Below, one piece after another: positions 33,237-45,205 of a stretch of 64,000 nt of DNA (position 1 is its first letter; the number at the start of each line of letters is the position of its first letter). The notes under the pieces are model-generated. The model was not told the origin of the DNA and ran no database searches. It saw only the letters and a list, made by a program, of their open reading frames with translations. The translations under genes were made by a program, and so were the position numbers. This stretch comes from Wolfiporia cocos (Eukaryota; Basidiomycota; Agaricomycetes; Polyporales; Phaeolaceae), in NCBI GenBank assembly GCA_029448655.1, contig JACCLO010000003.1:4340001-4404000 (forward strand), given 5' to 3'.

Positions 33237-35531
33237 TCATGGCGTTGCCCAGGCTTTACAGCGCCTGACAGCGCCAATAGGTGGACGCTCTCCCGGCTTC
33301 TCTTTCCAGCAGCATTCCATTAGATGCCAAATACCGTCAGTCATTCCTTTTTCTTGCATTCCTTCCTCGCGGCTTGGCCTGACTCCTTTCGTGACCAATG
33401 TTTTGATATCATTCTTCGAGGAGTCATACGGTTCGGCATTCACATCCGCGAATATCTGACAAGCATCAGTAGGTTACAGCAGGATACAGCAACCAAAGCC
33501 ACATACATGCCAGAACACGATTGATAAGCTGTATATATCTCCTTCTTTGATTCTGCACATTGTCCGATCCAATTTAAATTTTTCCCAATCCAGGCGCTCA
33601 GGCGCTACGAATTTTTCAGTGTACCCTGCAGCCTCGCGACTTATCGTCGCATTCTCCAGGCCAAATTTCATTCGGGTGAACCCAAAGTCATTGATGCGGA
33701 TGTGTCCGTCTGCATCGATCAGAATGTTGTTCTGCGCACAACATCAGCGCGCGCTATCACACTCATTATTGCACATACCGTCGTCAGGTCTCCGTGGACG
33801 ATTTCTTGGTTGTGTAGGTATTCGATGCCATCCGCTATCTCAAGGCACTATCTCGTTTTACGAATTAGGCGCCAAATCACCGAATCAGTCGCAACATACC
33901 AGTCGCAACCTTTCCGAATTTGATGTCAAATTCTTCAGGTACCTCTTGAAAGTGTATTCCATCCAAGGAGAAACAAAATTAAACATCTTTGTTTCCTCGT
34001 TGACTCCATACATGCCTATCAATGGCAGAAGATTGGGGTGACGCAGTTGTTTCCATACTACGGCCTCCTTCACCAGCGCCTGCGCTAATAGTCAGCACTT
34101 GCTGCAATGAACGAGCCTAATGAGGATACCTTGAAGACTTTTCTACGCCGGTCCTCGTCCTCGAGATTGACGAACAGCTGCTTCAAGGCTACTTGTTTAC
34201 CAGCATATGTCCCTCGGAATATCTTCCCGTAGCCACCTTGAGCGACAAACTGGCCCTCTTTAATTTTCTGTTGTGGAATGATGTATGACGTCGGGATTTT
34301 CTCGTAATCTAAGCAAGATTTCCTTAGGAGGTAGGATACTCGCTTGTATTGACTATCGGTTGGCAGCAGAGCAACTCTTGTCTATTGTCCGGGAGGTCAG
34401 AGCCCGCATAAACGATAGAATATTCCTCCTCACCTGATCGAGCAGGTCTATGTATGCCTGTACGTCTATTCCTGACATCTCCTTCAGCAAATCTATGTTA
34501 GTCTCTGTGGATCCCGACAAGGCTTTCAACATCAGGTCAATGGGCGAGATGTCTGTTGTCACAGTGTAGGGCCCGGGTGGGTCTTCCAAGCTCTGTGTCC
34601 AATTTGTACCGATATCATTACCAGCGTGTTCGGCGTTGGGCTCACCTTTGTCATTATAGCAAATATCCTGGTATATTGTGCCATATACGTCCCTATCAAC
34701 CACAGTTGTACTTCTCATCGTCCCGGCCAAGTAATGCAATCACGAACCCGACAGCTTAACATAGTCGATGACAAGATGTATCGGTGGACCATTCAACTTA
34801 TCGTTGATGCGATTCAGCTCGAACTCTGTATGTTGCGCAGGTTGCCATTCGCATCTACAATCTCATAGCGTTATAATGGCATGAACCCCATACCTATTGT
34901 GCCCTGGGTCCCAGACAGTTCTCTGAGGGACCGTCGTCCTTGTGCTAAAGCAGCATCTACAGATTTATCACCTGGAGCAGAGCAATGGCGGTAGAGAACG
35001 GGAACGATCGATGCTCGCTCATCCACACCGGATCTGGGTGGTACCGTCAGACAACGCAGCGGGAGATGGAAAGCAGTGGCGCACATGTAGATGCGATCGC
35101 GCCAGACGGCGGACTGCTGCTGACCGCGCAAGATCGTGGTTTCTTGACATTCATTCAGGATCCTTATAGCAACCTTCAACGACGGAAGAGTCTGATCGCG
35201 CAGCTGCTCGATCTCCCGCGCTTCGATTCCTAGAAAATGCAAGCTCTGATAAGCGGGCTCGACCCAGCGAGCGTAACGGACTACCGACGAGTTATGATCA
35301 ACGAGCATTTTCTATCGCAGAGTCAGCGAGCAGCCGCAGAGGATCACGGACGGCGCACCCCTCCATCGATTTTGCGATCTCCTTCGCTTGCCGGTTCACA
35401 CTCTTCACATCGTCTACAAACTCCGCAAATTGCGTCTCGAAGAGCGGCTCTCTGTTTGCATCTGCGAGAAAGGCGAGTGGCGGGGGCACCGTCTCTAGAG
35501 GGGACAAAATCGTAGAGGTCGCCACCGACAT
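33237..35531 (-). CDS. TKL-type protein kinase C (spliced paralogue)
   Basis: Diverged paralogue of A and B. The start is ATG at 35531 (MSVATSTIL), followed by EFVDDVKSVNRQAKEIAKS, then exons with GIEAREIEQLRDQTLPSLKV (34871-35220), ISPIDLMLKALSG...YIDLLDQV (34420-34560) and the kinase domain. In the kinase domain the glycine loop is QGGYGKIFRGTYAG, the lysine is in VALKQLF (about 34190), the catalytic loop is HGDLTT (about 33790; the usual Lys after HxDL is Thr), then NNILIDADGHIRINDFGF and VAPERL, ending RPPIGAVRRC with a stop at 33237. Introns separate these blocks. It shares the N-terminal unknown domain with A, which defines a family architecture. The HGDLT change could lower activity. 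Confidence 0.7.
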
Positions 35532-36660
35532 GGCGGGCGACAGGGAGCAAGAGCAGGTTGCCTGCCCCAGGGAGCACGTCCATGCATTAATGTCACGGCC
35601 ATGTTTGCCGACAGTAACGCCTTCCTTTTTACGTCCTTGTGCGAGTGCTTTGCCGGTGACATGGTGGGAAATCAGTTTACGTGTTTGGCTGTGCGGGTAT
35701 CTGTGGGTCCCTGGCGCCGGTTGACAGAAGAGAAACGCACAGTCGTATTCGACCGCGTCGGGCACACTCTGTTCCATACCTATCAGACGATCTTTTCCTT
35801 ATCTGTCTTGTCACTCTGGCGACGCGGTACAAGAGCTTTACGTTGAGCTCCAACACACCTGCGCGACATTGTCGTGACAAGAGCCTCGCTGCTGCCACTG
35901 TGCGTGAGGTCCCTGTATCAAGATGGCACATTCTACGCAGACAGCTCCGCCATGCGCTGCAGACGTCTCGAGCCGAGTCTGGGCTCCCAAAATAATCTGA
36001 TGCAATCATGACTAGCTCCACGAATCCTGCACGGCGCTTGTTCAGCCACATCGCGTTGGGTTACATCAAATAAGCTCCTTTACAGCCGCCTCCGTCTTCC
36101 ACTCTTCGGCAGCCACCGGTTCACTGCAGGTCATTGCTTGGGCTCAACCTGTTCTTGATCGTGTTTCAACCCGAACGTTAGCTGCGTTTTGCTTCATATT
36201 CGTTGCGCTCAGCTCCGGGGTAGCCGCCCGTCCAGCGCCGCGTGGCCAACGCACAAGATACCGGAGCTCGAACATGCGCAAGGCAGGGTCAGCGATCAGC
36301 ACCATTGACATCCCGAAGCGGTGTGGCGCATCAACAGGGCACATCACGCCAGAGTCGATCGGGGGCAGCTCCCACCAGCGCCGTCGGTCGGTCGATATCG
36401 ATCGCTCCTGATCGCTCCTGATCTCAGGCTCAGCGCGTGCAAGTCCGCGATCAGCAATGGCCAACTCCGCGCGCCACCACATATGCCGCCCGCGTGAGCG
36501 GACCAGCAGACGACGAATGCGCCGGCCTCGAGGGTTGCAATATTTCGTCTCAAAGCAATCAAGTTAGATAGTGACTGGCTATAACTATGCTCTGGTACTT
36601 GACATTCTTATGTGACTACAGGAAAATGAGCAATATGATCGCAGAGCCGCTGGATATTTC
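35532..36660 (-). other. Upstream region of kinase C with possible coding pieces
   Basis: Minus-strand frames at 36144-36482 and 35677-36051 have some coding character, but I recognise no family and cannot join them. The sequence around 35690-35710 matches the region upstream of kinase A (about 4945), which supports conservation of 5' flanks. The 100-base motif shared with 32790-32890 lies at 36545-36640. Confidence 0.3.
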
Positions 36661-36669
36661 TAGCTCAGC

Positions 36670-37487
36670 GATTGTGGTGATCGTACAAAGATAATCTGGC
36701 CAGTTCACAATAGTGAAAGTCAACTTCTTGAGATCTTAGGGGGAAGCCCATCGTCTGTTGGCCGGAGGCACTCGTCGGTCCAACAACCGCAAGTGTCTGA
36801 TTTTGAGCCCCTGCAGGCGATCGAATGCGCGGACGAGACGCAAGAGCACCGAAATCGAGGGAAGGGTGATGTCCTCGAGTGTCAGATGGGTGATTAAATG
36901 GAAGGTGGAGAGGTACAGGAACACGCTCTGTGGAATCGCTCCCGGCGTCCATTCTCCATTAATATCGATGCGGAGCGATGTCAATTGTGGGAGCTGTCCA
37001 CCTGCGAACGTTGCTGCGAACATGCCCACATGTGCGAGACCGCGCTAACTTCCAGCTCTACTGCCATCCTTACCCTCCTGTCCGCGAGCGCGAGATGATA
37101 TACATTGCGTCTTGGCGTCGGGATTGTCTTGATACAACGCGCATGGAGGTATATGTCTATCACGCTATCAAATCTGCTTCGGTTGCTTTACTCCCTGAGG
37201 CGATGACTGGCCCGGTACCACCCTCTGCACAATTTCGCTGTAGTACTCAACGTCTCCGGGTCACCTTCCAGGTATCCTAGGATCTCGTCCCATATACAGG
37301 CTGGTATCCGGGAAGCTACCGTCTCCGAGTTGAATAGAGGTAGTAAGGCATCCTTTTCCCAAAACAATGGATTCCGCAGAGAAAATCGCGGACCCAACTT
37401 GATGTCTCGCATGCGTATTATGCCAAACGCTGAGTGCACAGCCATGCACGGCTGAGAAACGACGTAAGTCTTGGATGAACACCACAA
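36670..37487 (-). CDS. F-box/LRR-type protein (partial model)
   Basis: The exon at 37188-37487 contains an F-box-like segment, SRIPACIWDEILGYLEGDP followed by a Cys/Trp pair (LCRGWYRASH). It ends next to a GT. Downstream on the same strand, 36736-37029 encodes leucine-rich repeats (LPQLTSLRIDINGEW, LITHLTLEDITLPSISVLL). F-box proteins act as substrate adaptors of SCF ubiquitin ligases and are expanded in Agaricomycetes. Upstream codons and exon joins are uncertain. A damaged tandem relative lies at 38250-38430. Confidence 0.55.
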
Positions 37488-37994
37488 TCTTAATACAAAC
37501 GCACCGCGGCGGGCTGCCTGTCCGAAACCTTATCAAGCATCTTGTATGATGATAGCCTATTGCGGGACTACGCCAGCTGGGGAGCAGAGTTAAAGTAGCC
37601 AGAAGCGAGGGATAAAGGTACTATCTCCGAGTGAATAGTATCTGGGTGATCATCAGACGCCCACTCGGGTACAGTTCTTCGACGCAGCCATACTATACAG
37701 CGCAGTTCTGTGAAGGATTGATGGCAGACATGTACATCTTCTACCTGTCTTCACTCTAAACCTTAGTCAAATGTCACCTCCGAATGTGCCTATGTTCAAG
37801 TTCAAGGTAACACTCCCCTTTTCCTTTAGTACAAGATCGACATCGTTGATCTCGTGCGCATTCATGTAGTCTGCCTCGTGTGCTGCACTGGCCATCCTTA
37901 GCTTTGAACAGCCTTTTTCGAAGCTTTTGGATGCGGTAGAGACTGGCAGCTGTAACTCGTGCATGAGCTGTCTTGACCTCGGAATTGTCTTGAT

Positions 37995-38207
37995 GTCGGA
38001 ACATGGAATTGCCGTGGGCGAGCTCGCGCGTGCCTGGACGACGTCGGGAGTCTGGTATCGCGTAGCCGAATATGGTACGAAGGGAAAACGGTATATAATA
38101 GCTCGATTTTATATACTGTACCTCACGCGATTGCCCTACGGGCATCGTCACGCCTGTAGACAAACGCGCTCGTCGAACCGATGTTTTGATTGCTCTAACA
38201 CTTAACA
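37995..38207 (-). mobile_element. Second copy of the short interspersed element of 4411-4623
   Basis: Shares CCCTACGGGCATCGTCACGC, GCGCTCGTCGAACCGATG and the GAACATGG end with 4411-4623 in inverse orientation. It lies in the first unit of the tandem F-box duplication and is absent from the second. No clear target duplication is seen. Confidence 0.55.
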
Positions 38208-38249
38208 TAACACGCATAAAGGCACACATCCTCCATGCTATCACATGTC

Positions 38250-38430
38250 TCTCAAAATATATGCCTCGACCTCGATGAGATGACTGGTCGGGTACCACAT
38301 TCTGCATACTTCAAAAGTGTGCAGAAGGTGGTGCCCTTCCGCGACTCCCAACGTCTCCGGATCACGTCGCAGATATCCTTGAATATTGTTTCATATTCCA
38401 ATCTGTATCCTGGATGCCGCAGTCTCTTAG
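38250..38430 (-). pseudogene. F-box fragment, frameshifted
   Basis: Tandem relative of 37188-37330. In one frame it reads GYLRRDPETLG, then CRMWYPTSH, paralleling GYLEGDPETLS and CRGWYRASH, but with an in-frame stop upstream and an insertion in between. The longest open frame here is a different, meaningless frame. Confidence 0.6.
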
Positions 38431-39060
38431 TAGGATCGGGGTAGTAGGCCCAGGGCATCCCGTCGCGAAAATACTGGCTCCCACGGCTTCCTCGGCGAAC
38501 GCCACTCGATGCCTCGCAATATCCGTGCCTCAATGTCAAACGGTGAGCACCCAGTTATGCATGACTCGCTATGAGGTCTTAATGAACGTCAAGATCTCGC
38601 TGCAAACGCACCGTGGTGGGCTGACCTTCGATCTCATTGGGCATCTTGTATGATGCATCGCATGATAGCCGAAGACGCCGTCTAAAGAGCAGAGTTCAAG
38701 TAGCGAGAGGCGAGGGATGAAGGTAAGCTGGTCTGTCTCCGATTTTATAGTATCTGAGTGCTTATCAAATGCACCTGACGTGCGCTCGGATACAATTCTT
38801 CGACGCGCCCATACATATATATATAGCGCAGCCCTTGCTAGTAGACATGTACATCTTCTACCTGACTTCCCCCTAACCGTACGCCGCCTCAATGTCCCTA
38901 TGCTCGGGTTGATGGTAACACTCCCCTTTTCATATAGTACAAATCGCCATCGATTAACTCGTGCGCATCATGTGGCCTGCCTCGTGTGATGCGCGGAACA
39001 GCCTTCTTAGAAGCTTTTACGCGCTGTGAATGTGGCAGAGATAAGCACTAGGTTAATTAC

Positions 39061-39077
39061 CCGTGGCTTCGCCACGG
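39061..39077. repeat. Perfect short hairpin
   Basis: CCGTGGC-TTC-GCCACGG: 7-bp arms with a 3-base loop, within ATTACCCGTGGCTTCGCCAC. Its role is not known. It stands just before the minisatellite block. Confidence 0.6.
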
Positions 39078-39354
39078 TCACACTGCTTTTTCCACTTCAA
39101 TATATTATTCCAATTCATGTGTGCCTATTTGAGATAATTGGGGGTTTTGTTTAAGTTACCTGTGGATTCCCCATGAATTTCCTGTGCATTACCCCAACTT
39201 GCCTATTGTCTCTGCCTGCTCAGCCACTTCTGACACCTCGCTGATCCTCGGTCTCATCATCGCTGGGCTTGTAATACTGTGTAATGTGGTGTCAAAATGT
39301 TCTTCATTTTTTGCAATCTTTTGGCAGGCATCTACAGCACAGGCCATTTATGTT

Positions 39355-40045
39355 ACAAAAATCCCTGTGGCATGAGGCATAAATCCCCATGGCACAGAGC
39401 ACAAATCCCCATGGCACGGGGCACAAATCCCTGTGGTGTGGGATATTTAGATTACAAAAATCCCCATGATGTGGGGCACAAATCCCTGTGGCATTGGGGT
39501 GCAAATCCCTGTGGCACGGGGAACAAATCTCCATGGCACAGAGCACAAATCCCCGTGGCATGGGGCACAAATCCCTGTGGTGTGGGATATTTAGATTACA
39601 AAAATCCCCATGATGTGGGGCACAAATCCCTGTGGCATTGGGGTGCAAATCCCTGTGGCACGGGGTACAAATCCCCATGGTGTGGGGTATTTACATTACA
39701 AAATCCCCGTGCCACAGGACACAAATCCCTGTGGCATGGGGCACAAATCCCTGTGGCACGGGGAACAAATCTCCATGGCACAGAGCACAAATCCCCGTGG
39801 CATGGGGCACAAATCCCTGTGGCATTGGGGTGCAAATCCCTGTGGCACGGGGTACAAATCCCCATGGTGTGGGGTATTTACATTACAAAATCCCCATGCC
39901 ACAGGACACAGATCCCTGTGGCATGGGCCACAAACCCCCATGGAATGGGCCACAGATCCCCGTGGTGTGGGGCACAAATCCCCATGGCATGGGGCACAAA
40001 TCCCTGTGGCATGGGGCACAAATCCCTGTGGTGCGGGGCAGGAAC
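39355..40045 (+). repeat. 22-bp minisatellite (about 30 units) with higher-order structure
   Basis: The unit is close to ACAAATCCCYRTGGCATGGG + GC (22 bp). Higher-order blocks repeat about 140 bp apart (GATATTTAGATTACAAAAAT at about 39445 and 39585) and about 190 bp apart (GTATTTACATTACAAAATC at about 39690 and 39875). Because 22 is not a multiple of 3, three units make a 22-residue protein repeat in every frame, which explains the long open frames on both strands. No reason to call a gene. Confidence 0.92.
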
Positions 40046-40254
40046 AGCACACAAAACGCGAGTTAGCAGCGCGCGCGCCTTGCAGGCGCTGACCATGGGA
40101 ATCCACCGGCAAACTCCCTGGGTGGCAGGCGCCCTATCTAATGGGAGCAGGATCAACGATGCACATGGACGCCACACGGCAAATGTGGTGTCCATGTGCG
40201 CAAAATGCGAGCGACACGCGAGCGCCTACGGCGCGAGCTCCCATTACTTATAGA

Positions 40255-40292
40255 TAAGATAGGCGACATCAGGAACAGGCACCCTTATGTAA
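40255..40292 (+). repeat. Short dispersed repeat, copy 1 (partner at 63638-63675)
   Basis: GATAGGYGACATCAG followed by GCCCTTATGTAA-like sequence occurs in the same orientation at both places, about 23 kb apart, just outside the split DDE transposon on the left. It may be a terminus of an unrecognised older element. Confidence 0.4.
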
Positions 40293-40615
40293 TACGATCA
40301 CGTGATATTCCCCACGGCCAAATCTCGGTGTCCGACCGAATTTTGAGCACCAAGCAGGAGGGAAGTGGTTAGGATCAAAATCAAATAGATGTATTATCAC
40401 TATTTAGTGCCATATTTACTGTGGAATTCAGCTTTCAGCTCCTGTGTTACTGATGCTGGAAGTACTCAGTGTCCATGGTACTTTTTATTGGCCCATGAGG
40501 CTTCTGCTTCATCCAACCCCTGTGAATATGCAGATATAAAATGTGCTGCACGACTGGCATATCTGCAACAGCAAGGAAGTCAAAAAATTAATTCAAGTAG
40601 ACTCAACTTGGCAAC

Positions 40616-41255
40616 TAGTGATGTGCCAGGCCTGGCCCGGCTCAAAAGCCCCGGCTTTGGCCCGGCTTTGAACGGCCTTGGCTTTTCAAAACCTCAGGCC
40701 GGGCCCCCATTGACGGCCCAGGGCTTGGCCCGGCCCGGCCTGGGGCTTGCCTGGGGCCTGGCACTGTGAGGATGATCATCACTGTAGCCACACAAACTCA
40801 TAACGTACCTTCTCCAACTATCTTCTGACAAAGCCAAGCTCCAGGATCTTCAATAATTAGTGAATTATAGTGTGAAATCATCATTTCACCGGCACGGTGC
40901 TCTGTGGCGTGCCTTCCAAATGGGGCATCGTATAGGCGCCCAAAAGTGAGCGACAGGCTTCAGCACCAAGAACTCAATCCATGGGACTATCCTCTTGCTT
41001 GAATTTAAAAATATAGACATACTTCATTGGAATATGGCATACTGCTACTATATATATCCTTATATCATAGTTACTAGACATTTTATCCATTAGAGCTTTC
41101 AGGCCCGGGGCTCACGGCTTGGCCCGGCCCGGCTTGAGACACAAGCCGGGCCCTGGGCTGTCTCAAGCCATGGTGTAGGGCCGGGCCTGGCCCAGCCCAA
41201 GTAGGGCTTGGCCTGGCCTGGCCTATGGCCCAAAGCCAGGCCTGGCACATCACTA
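40616..41255. mobile_element. hAT-like element, family A (copy A3, 640 bp)
   Basis: Ends TAGTGATGTGCCAGGCC and its inverse complement; perfect 8-bp duplication TTGGCAAC (40608-40615 and 41256-41263). Same length as 59797-60436, in the opposite orientation. It sits inside the last intron of the DDE transposase. Confidence 0.93.
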
Positions 41256-42167
41256 TTGGCAACTCACTGGTGAATCTGAACAAGTGAGGGCTTTTCAAGG
41301 CAAGCTGTTATGTTCTCTTCCATCTCTTTGAGATCTGTAGTTCTTGGGCTGATGTGATAGTAATATTTTGAAGCTCCCCAATATTGCTCGATAAAATTGA
41401 GCCCAGGATGGTATTTTGGATAGAAGTCACAGATGTGACCATGAGACCCAATATACTCCTCAAGTTGTGACTTCTGATTCGTGAAATTGTCTGACGTGAA
41501 GAGTAGCCAGTGGCAGCAACAATCAGTGTGCCCAGGCTCACATTTGAAGCCTTCACATTGAGCATTGAGACCACTTGAAGGCCACAAGCCATGCTCCTGT
41601 ATGTAGTGATGTGCAAAGCCCAGCTCAGCTCAAAGCCCAGGGCTTAGGCCCGGTGAAAACTACGGTCAAGCGCCGTCAAGCTGATCCAAGTAGAATCATA
41701 TTACTCCACATCTTGGCTGCACCTGGCTGCACCTGGCGGAGCATGGAAAGATGCGACCATTCCAATTTCGTCAGTCATATTCAGTGGCGCTGAGCCACAG
41801 CGGCCCATAGCTCTGTTTTGCATGGCTTATTGTGAGTTGTCGATGCTTCTCACCTGTAGATGGCCAGGCTCATCCATACTGAATCAGACGTAGACATGCA
41901 TTTTTATAATGTGCTCGAATACAAAGCAGGCAAAATCATGTTCAAACATGTTCACACAGGAAAAATGGGCGACAGAATCAGCGCAGAACCACACAGAACC
42001 ACGTCAAGCAACAATACACACTCAAGCGCTCAAGACAGGCACCTCAGGCGGGTCCATGTCCGTACACGCTAGCATATAGGCTCCGTTTGCTGGGCGAGGG
42101 GTAGCATAATTTCTTACGGCGCATATTCCTAATACACGTATACTGTCAGTCAGAGACACGATGTAAC

Positions 42168-43231
42168 TGACACACGCAACAAACTAGCACTCAACCGGGG
42201 GAAGGGGGCTCGCTCAAAGGCGCCTTCCTGGTCCCGGGAACACTAGCCGTCAAAGGCCAAGACAAGTCTGAGGTTTACGCTCAAGACTGTCTGGCATATA
42301 TACTCCTAAGTTGTTTGTACATGTGTACGGGGGCTCTGGGGCGTCTACGTACTGGTATCTAACTGGCTATGAGCTATGGGCCGGTAATGGCATCGGAGCG
42401 CTGGGGTACGCGAAGATGTCCATGGCGACGTAGCGTATAAGGGGCGGATCAGTAGAGTAGCCAGTCTATCGGGTTCGATCAGTGGTTCTCGTCGATCGTG
42501 GGTGCGCCGGTAATGGCGGGGTTCTAAGTCCGTGATCGGGCGTGGTCTGCCACGATCGGGTATACGACCGGTGTTCCTCGTTGGTCGGGTGCATGCCAGT
42601 AATGGCGGGACGACCGTTGGTTCATCGGTCAGGGTTCTGCCGTCCCACGGGCAGGAGTCTATACAGGGTGTGGTCAGAGGACGCATCAGGGGCCTCTGTT
42701 CCCGAAGTTACGGTACTGAGGGTCGATCGTTCACGGCCCGGGTTCCCAGAGGTTGCGGTACTGGAGGGAAGCCGTAGCGTGGACTCGTAGACTAAGGTCT
42801 ATTGCCTGTAATGGGGAGTGTCCGTGCGGTGGGGACGCGAGGCGGTAGGTTTAGTGTTCTGGGTCATGTGCGAGTGTAGGTCGTGCCCCTAGTCGGCGTA
42901 TAGCGTATTGTACGGTGGCGGTTTAGCCTGAGTGTGTGCGCAAGGCGTACCGTCGTGCTATCGTAGCCTGTTGGACTCTAGGGGTCGACTCGTGACTCCG
43001 GGGTTTAGGGACTAGGCAGCGTATGGCTCATGCTGCCGGGACTTGGGCTGGTTTGGGGGTTGGACTGCTGGTGGCCTGCTGGTGCCCGTAGTGTCCTGTA
43101 TAGCGGAGGGCTTCTACTAGCGTTGCCGTAGGATTCCAGCTGGGCTCGGATAGAGTGCTGTAGCGTGCGTATGGCGTGAATGGGGTGCCAAGCTAGCGTG
43201 TTCTACTAGGCTTTGAAATTGGCTTGTGACA
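42168..43231 (-). mobile_element. Solo LTR, 1064 bp
   Basis: Perfect 5-bp duplication GTAAC (42163-42167 and 43232-43236). On the minus strand it starts TGTCACAAGCC and ends GTGTGTCA. Related to 17725-18785 and 19836-22050. Confidence 0.92.
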
Positions 43232-43236
43232 GTAAC

Positions 43237-44457
43237 AGAGTACGTACCAGAATCGCAGTGTCGTCCTGCGAATGCCACTGCGATGAACCTCAGTGAATAT
43301 ACGCAACCATGAAGCTGTCGATGACTACATACCGACACAGGAAGCCCCTTAGCTTTCGTCTTCCAGTCCTAATCATGTGCGTCAGTAGACTGAAGTGATC
43401 ACAAGGTAAGAACATACCTCCTTCACTTTGTCTCCGAGGCCCTTCCGATACTGCTGGAATGCACTATTGGAGCCACCGGGGTTCTTGATGAGCCAGACAC
43501 GACCACAGAAGTTTCTGACATCATGCTATGTGGGATCATGACCATCACGAGAAGACAGGGGTGCTCACCTTGCGGTAGCTCGTTTACCAGGCTCATATAC
43601 TTTGTGTGTACGATTTGCCTGCAGCGAGGATGTACCAGCATTGGAGACAGTCGGCTGTGGGCGAACATCATGCATCTCGACGTCGTTCTCCGGGTCGACA
43701 TGTTCTGGCGCTGGTGGATCAACATGCTCGTCACTACTAATGCTGCTGCATGAGTATTGGCTCAAAAAGCGAAGGACACGTTACCTGGGGTCCGGTGGAC
43801 TGGTTCTAGTTAAAACCTGGTCATCGCCAATGGGTCGCAACAGGGAGTCGCTGGCGGCTGGTGTGACTGGCTCGGGAGCGCCGGTGTCTGTCGATGTAGA
43901 TGCCGACATTGCTGCTCCTGCAGCCGCAAGGCTGCCATCAACCACAGTGGACGAAGTAGAAGTAGTGGCCACAGCTGTCGCTGTGGAGCTAGCTGTATGC
44001 GGTACTTCCACATTGGCAGTAGTCGTTGTTATCTTGTCATATGATATACTAGACCTACGGAATATCAGTATGGCTAGTTCAGCGAATGAAAATGACGCAC
44101 AGTGGATTGTGACGAGTGATCGCCTTGACTCGCTTGGTAAGCACAGTATCCTCCACTTGATCCTGGCTTGCAGGAGCTGAACGTTTGGGAGCCGGGCAAG
44201 AGGGGGCCAGGTGAGCCAGGTGAGCTGGGACATTTTCCTGCTCGACGACTGGGGCAGGCAAAGATGGTGGTGACCATGGCCCATCTCCAGTGTTGTCCCC
44301 AGCATGTTCATCTGTAGTGGTGCTTCGTCCTCTGCCAGCAATGTTTTCTTTGTACCAATTCGAGTACGTACGCAGGGCGACCTCGTTGTCGATGCCCGCC
44401 ACGGTGCCAACATCATAGTCTATTTAGGTGTGAATAGTTAGTTATAGACTCAGATAT
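43237..44457 (-). pseudogene. Remnant of a spliced gene carried by the inner TIR element (C-terminal side)
   Basis: Minus-strand segments with coding character: VALRTYSNWYKENIAGRG (about 44350-44400), a Ser/Thr/Ala-rich stretch (43810-44010), DEHVDPPAPEHVDPENDVEM (43660-43735), and after a GTGAGC...ATAG intron NFCGRVWLIKNPGGSNSAFQ (43440-43520). A family is not recognised. It continues the 54824-55300 segment if the LTR and gypsy insertions are removed, so this may be the degraded body of the element's own gene or captured host sequence. Confidence 0.35.
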
Positions 44458-44506
44458 TGACACAAGCGCTATCTCAAGTAACTACTCAGGGGAATGTTTA
44501 TCGCGT

Positions 44507-45205
44507 TGTCACAGATTTGGGACATGCCACTATTTTTCCCGTATTTTTACCTATTTATCTGGTATTTCTACGACCTTGTAGGCATTTACGCTGCTAAGCG
44601 CCCGTCTACACGTACACACAACCAAACAACACGTACACAACGCGGTATACGTCCACCTGTCATAACAACACGTACATAACACGTTTGTACGCGTCACTGA
44701 CTCAGCGGACTAACCTCCGGTGTCACGCGCCTTACTCATATCCCGGTACCGGGCTATGTCAGTACAATTGGATAAGCGGCCCGCTCGTTATCACAAGCCA
44801 ATGCCCTCACGATTACTCATATTCCGATACCGGTATATAAGAATCACATGCATGGCTTACTAACGTAGCTACAGCCACTTCCACAATATGGACCTACGGT
44901 CCAAACAAACGATCTTACTGGTGCGGCCATTACCGGCGCACATGGTCTATTGTAGTTTACGACTAAACCATATTAGTTATGTCTGCGCACAGACCACCTT
45001 CATGTTTGGCTCCCTTACCGGTAACCAAACGAAGCATGTATATAAGTAGGGCTATCACTGCGGATAAGCCTTAGATTTGTTCTCTGCATTCGCACAGTTA
45101 CATAACATCTCTGCTTGCGCCCACTAGCCTCCTCACCAACCTCCAGCAACTCCTTCAAGTCGCGTATTAGGTTATAGTGTGAGTCCCACAGTCTAGTCTG
45201 TGTCA
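44507..45205 (+). repeat. 5' LTR (699 bp)
   Basis: Begins TGTCACAG, ends TCTGTGTCA. A TATATAAG box at about 45038-45047 is a plausible core promoter, which would put transcription start near 45070. Confidence 0.95.

Larger units (their letters stand above)
37190..39010. repeat. Tandem duplication of about 1.1 kb (37190-38010 and 38270-39010)
   Basis: Matching landmarks in the same order: GGTACCAC...CAACGTCTCCGGNTCAC (37215 and 38295), AAACGCACCG(C/T)GG (37500 and 38605), GCATCTTGTATGATG (37535 and 38640), GACATGTACATCTTCTACCTG (37730 and 38845), GTAACACTCCCCTTTTC (37807 and 38910). The offset grows from about 1080 to about 1110. Confidence 0.75.

Noticed and set aside
39297..40253. 318-codon ORF with 22-residue repeats
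   Set aside because: It is produced by the 22-bp minisatellite; comparable open frames exist in other frames and on the opposite strand, and no start context or homologue is apparent.
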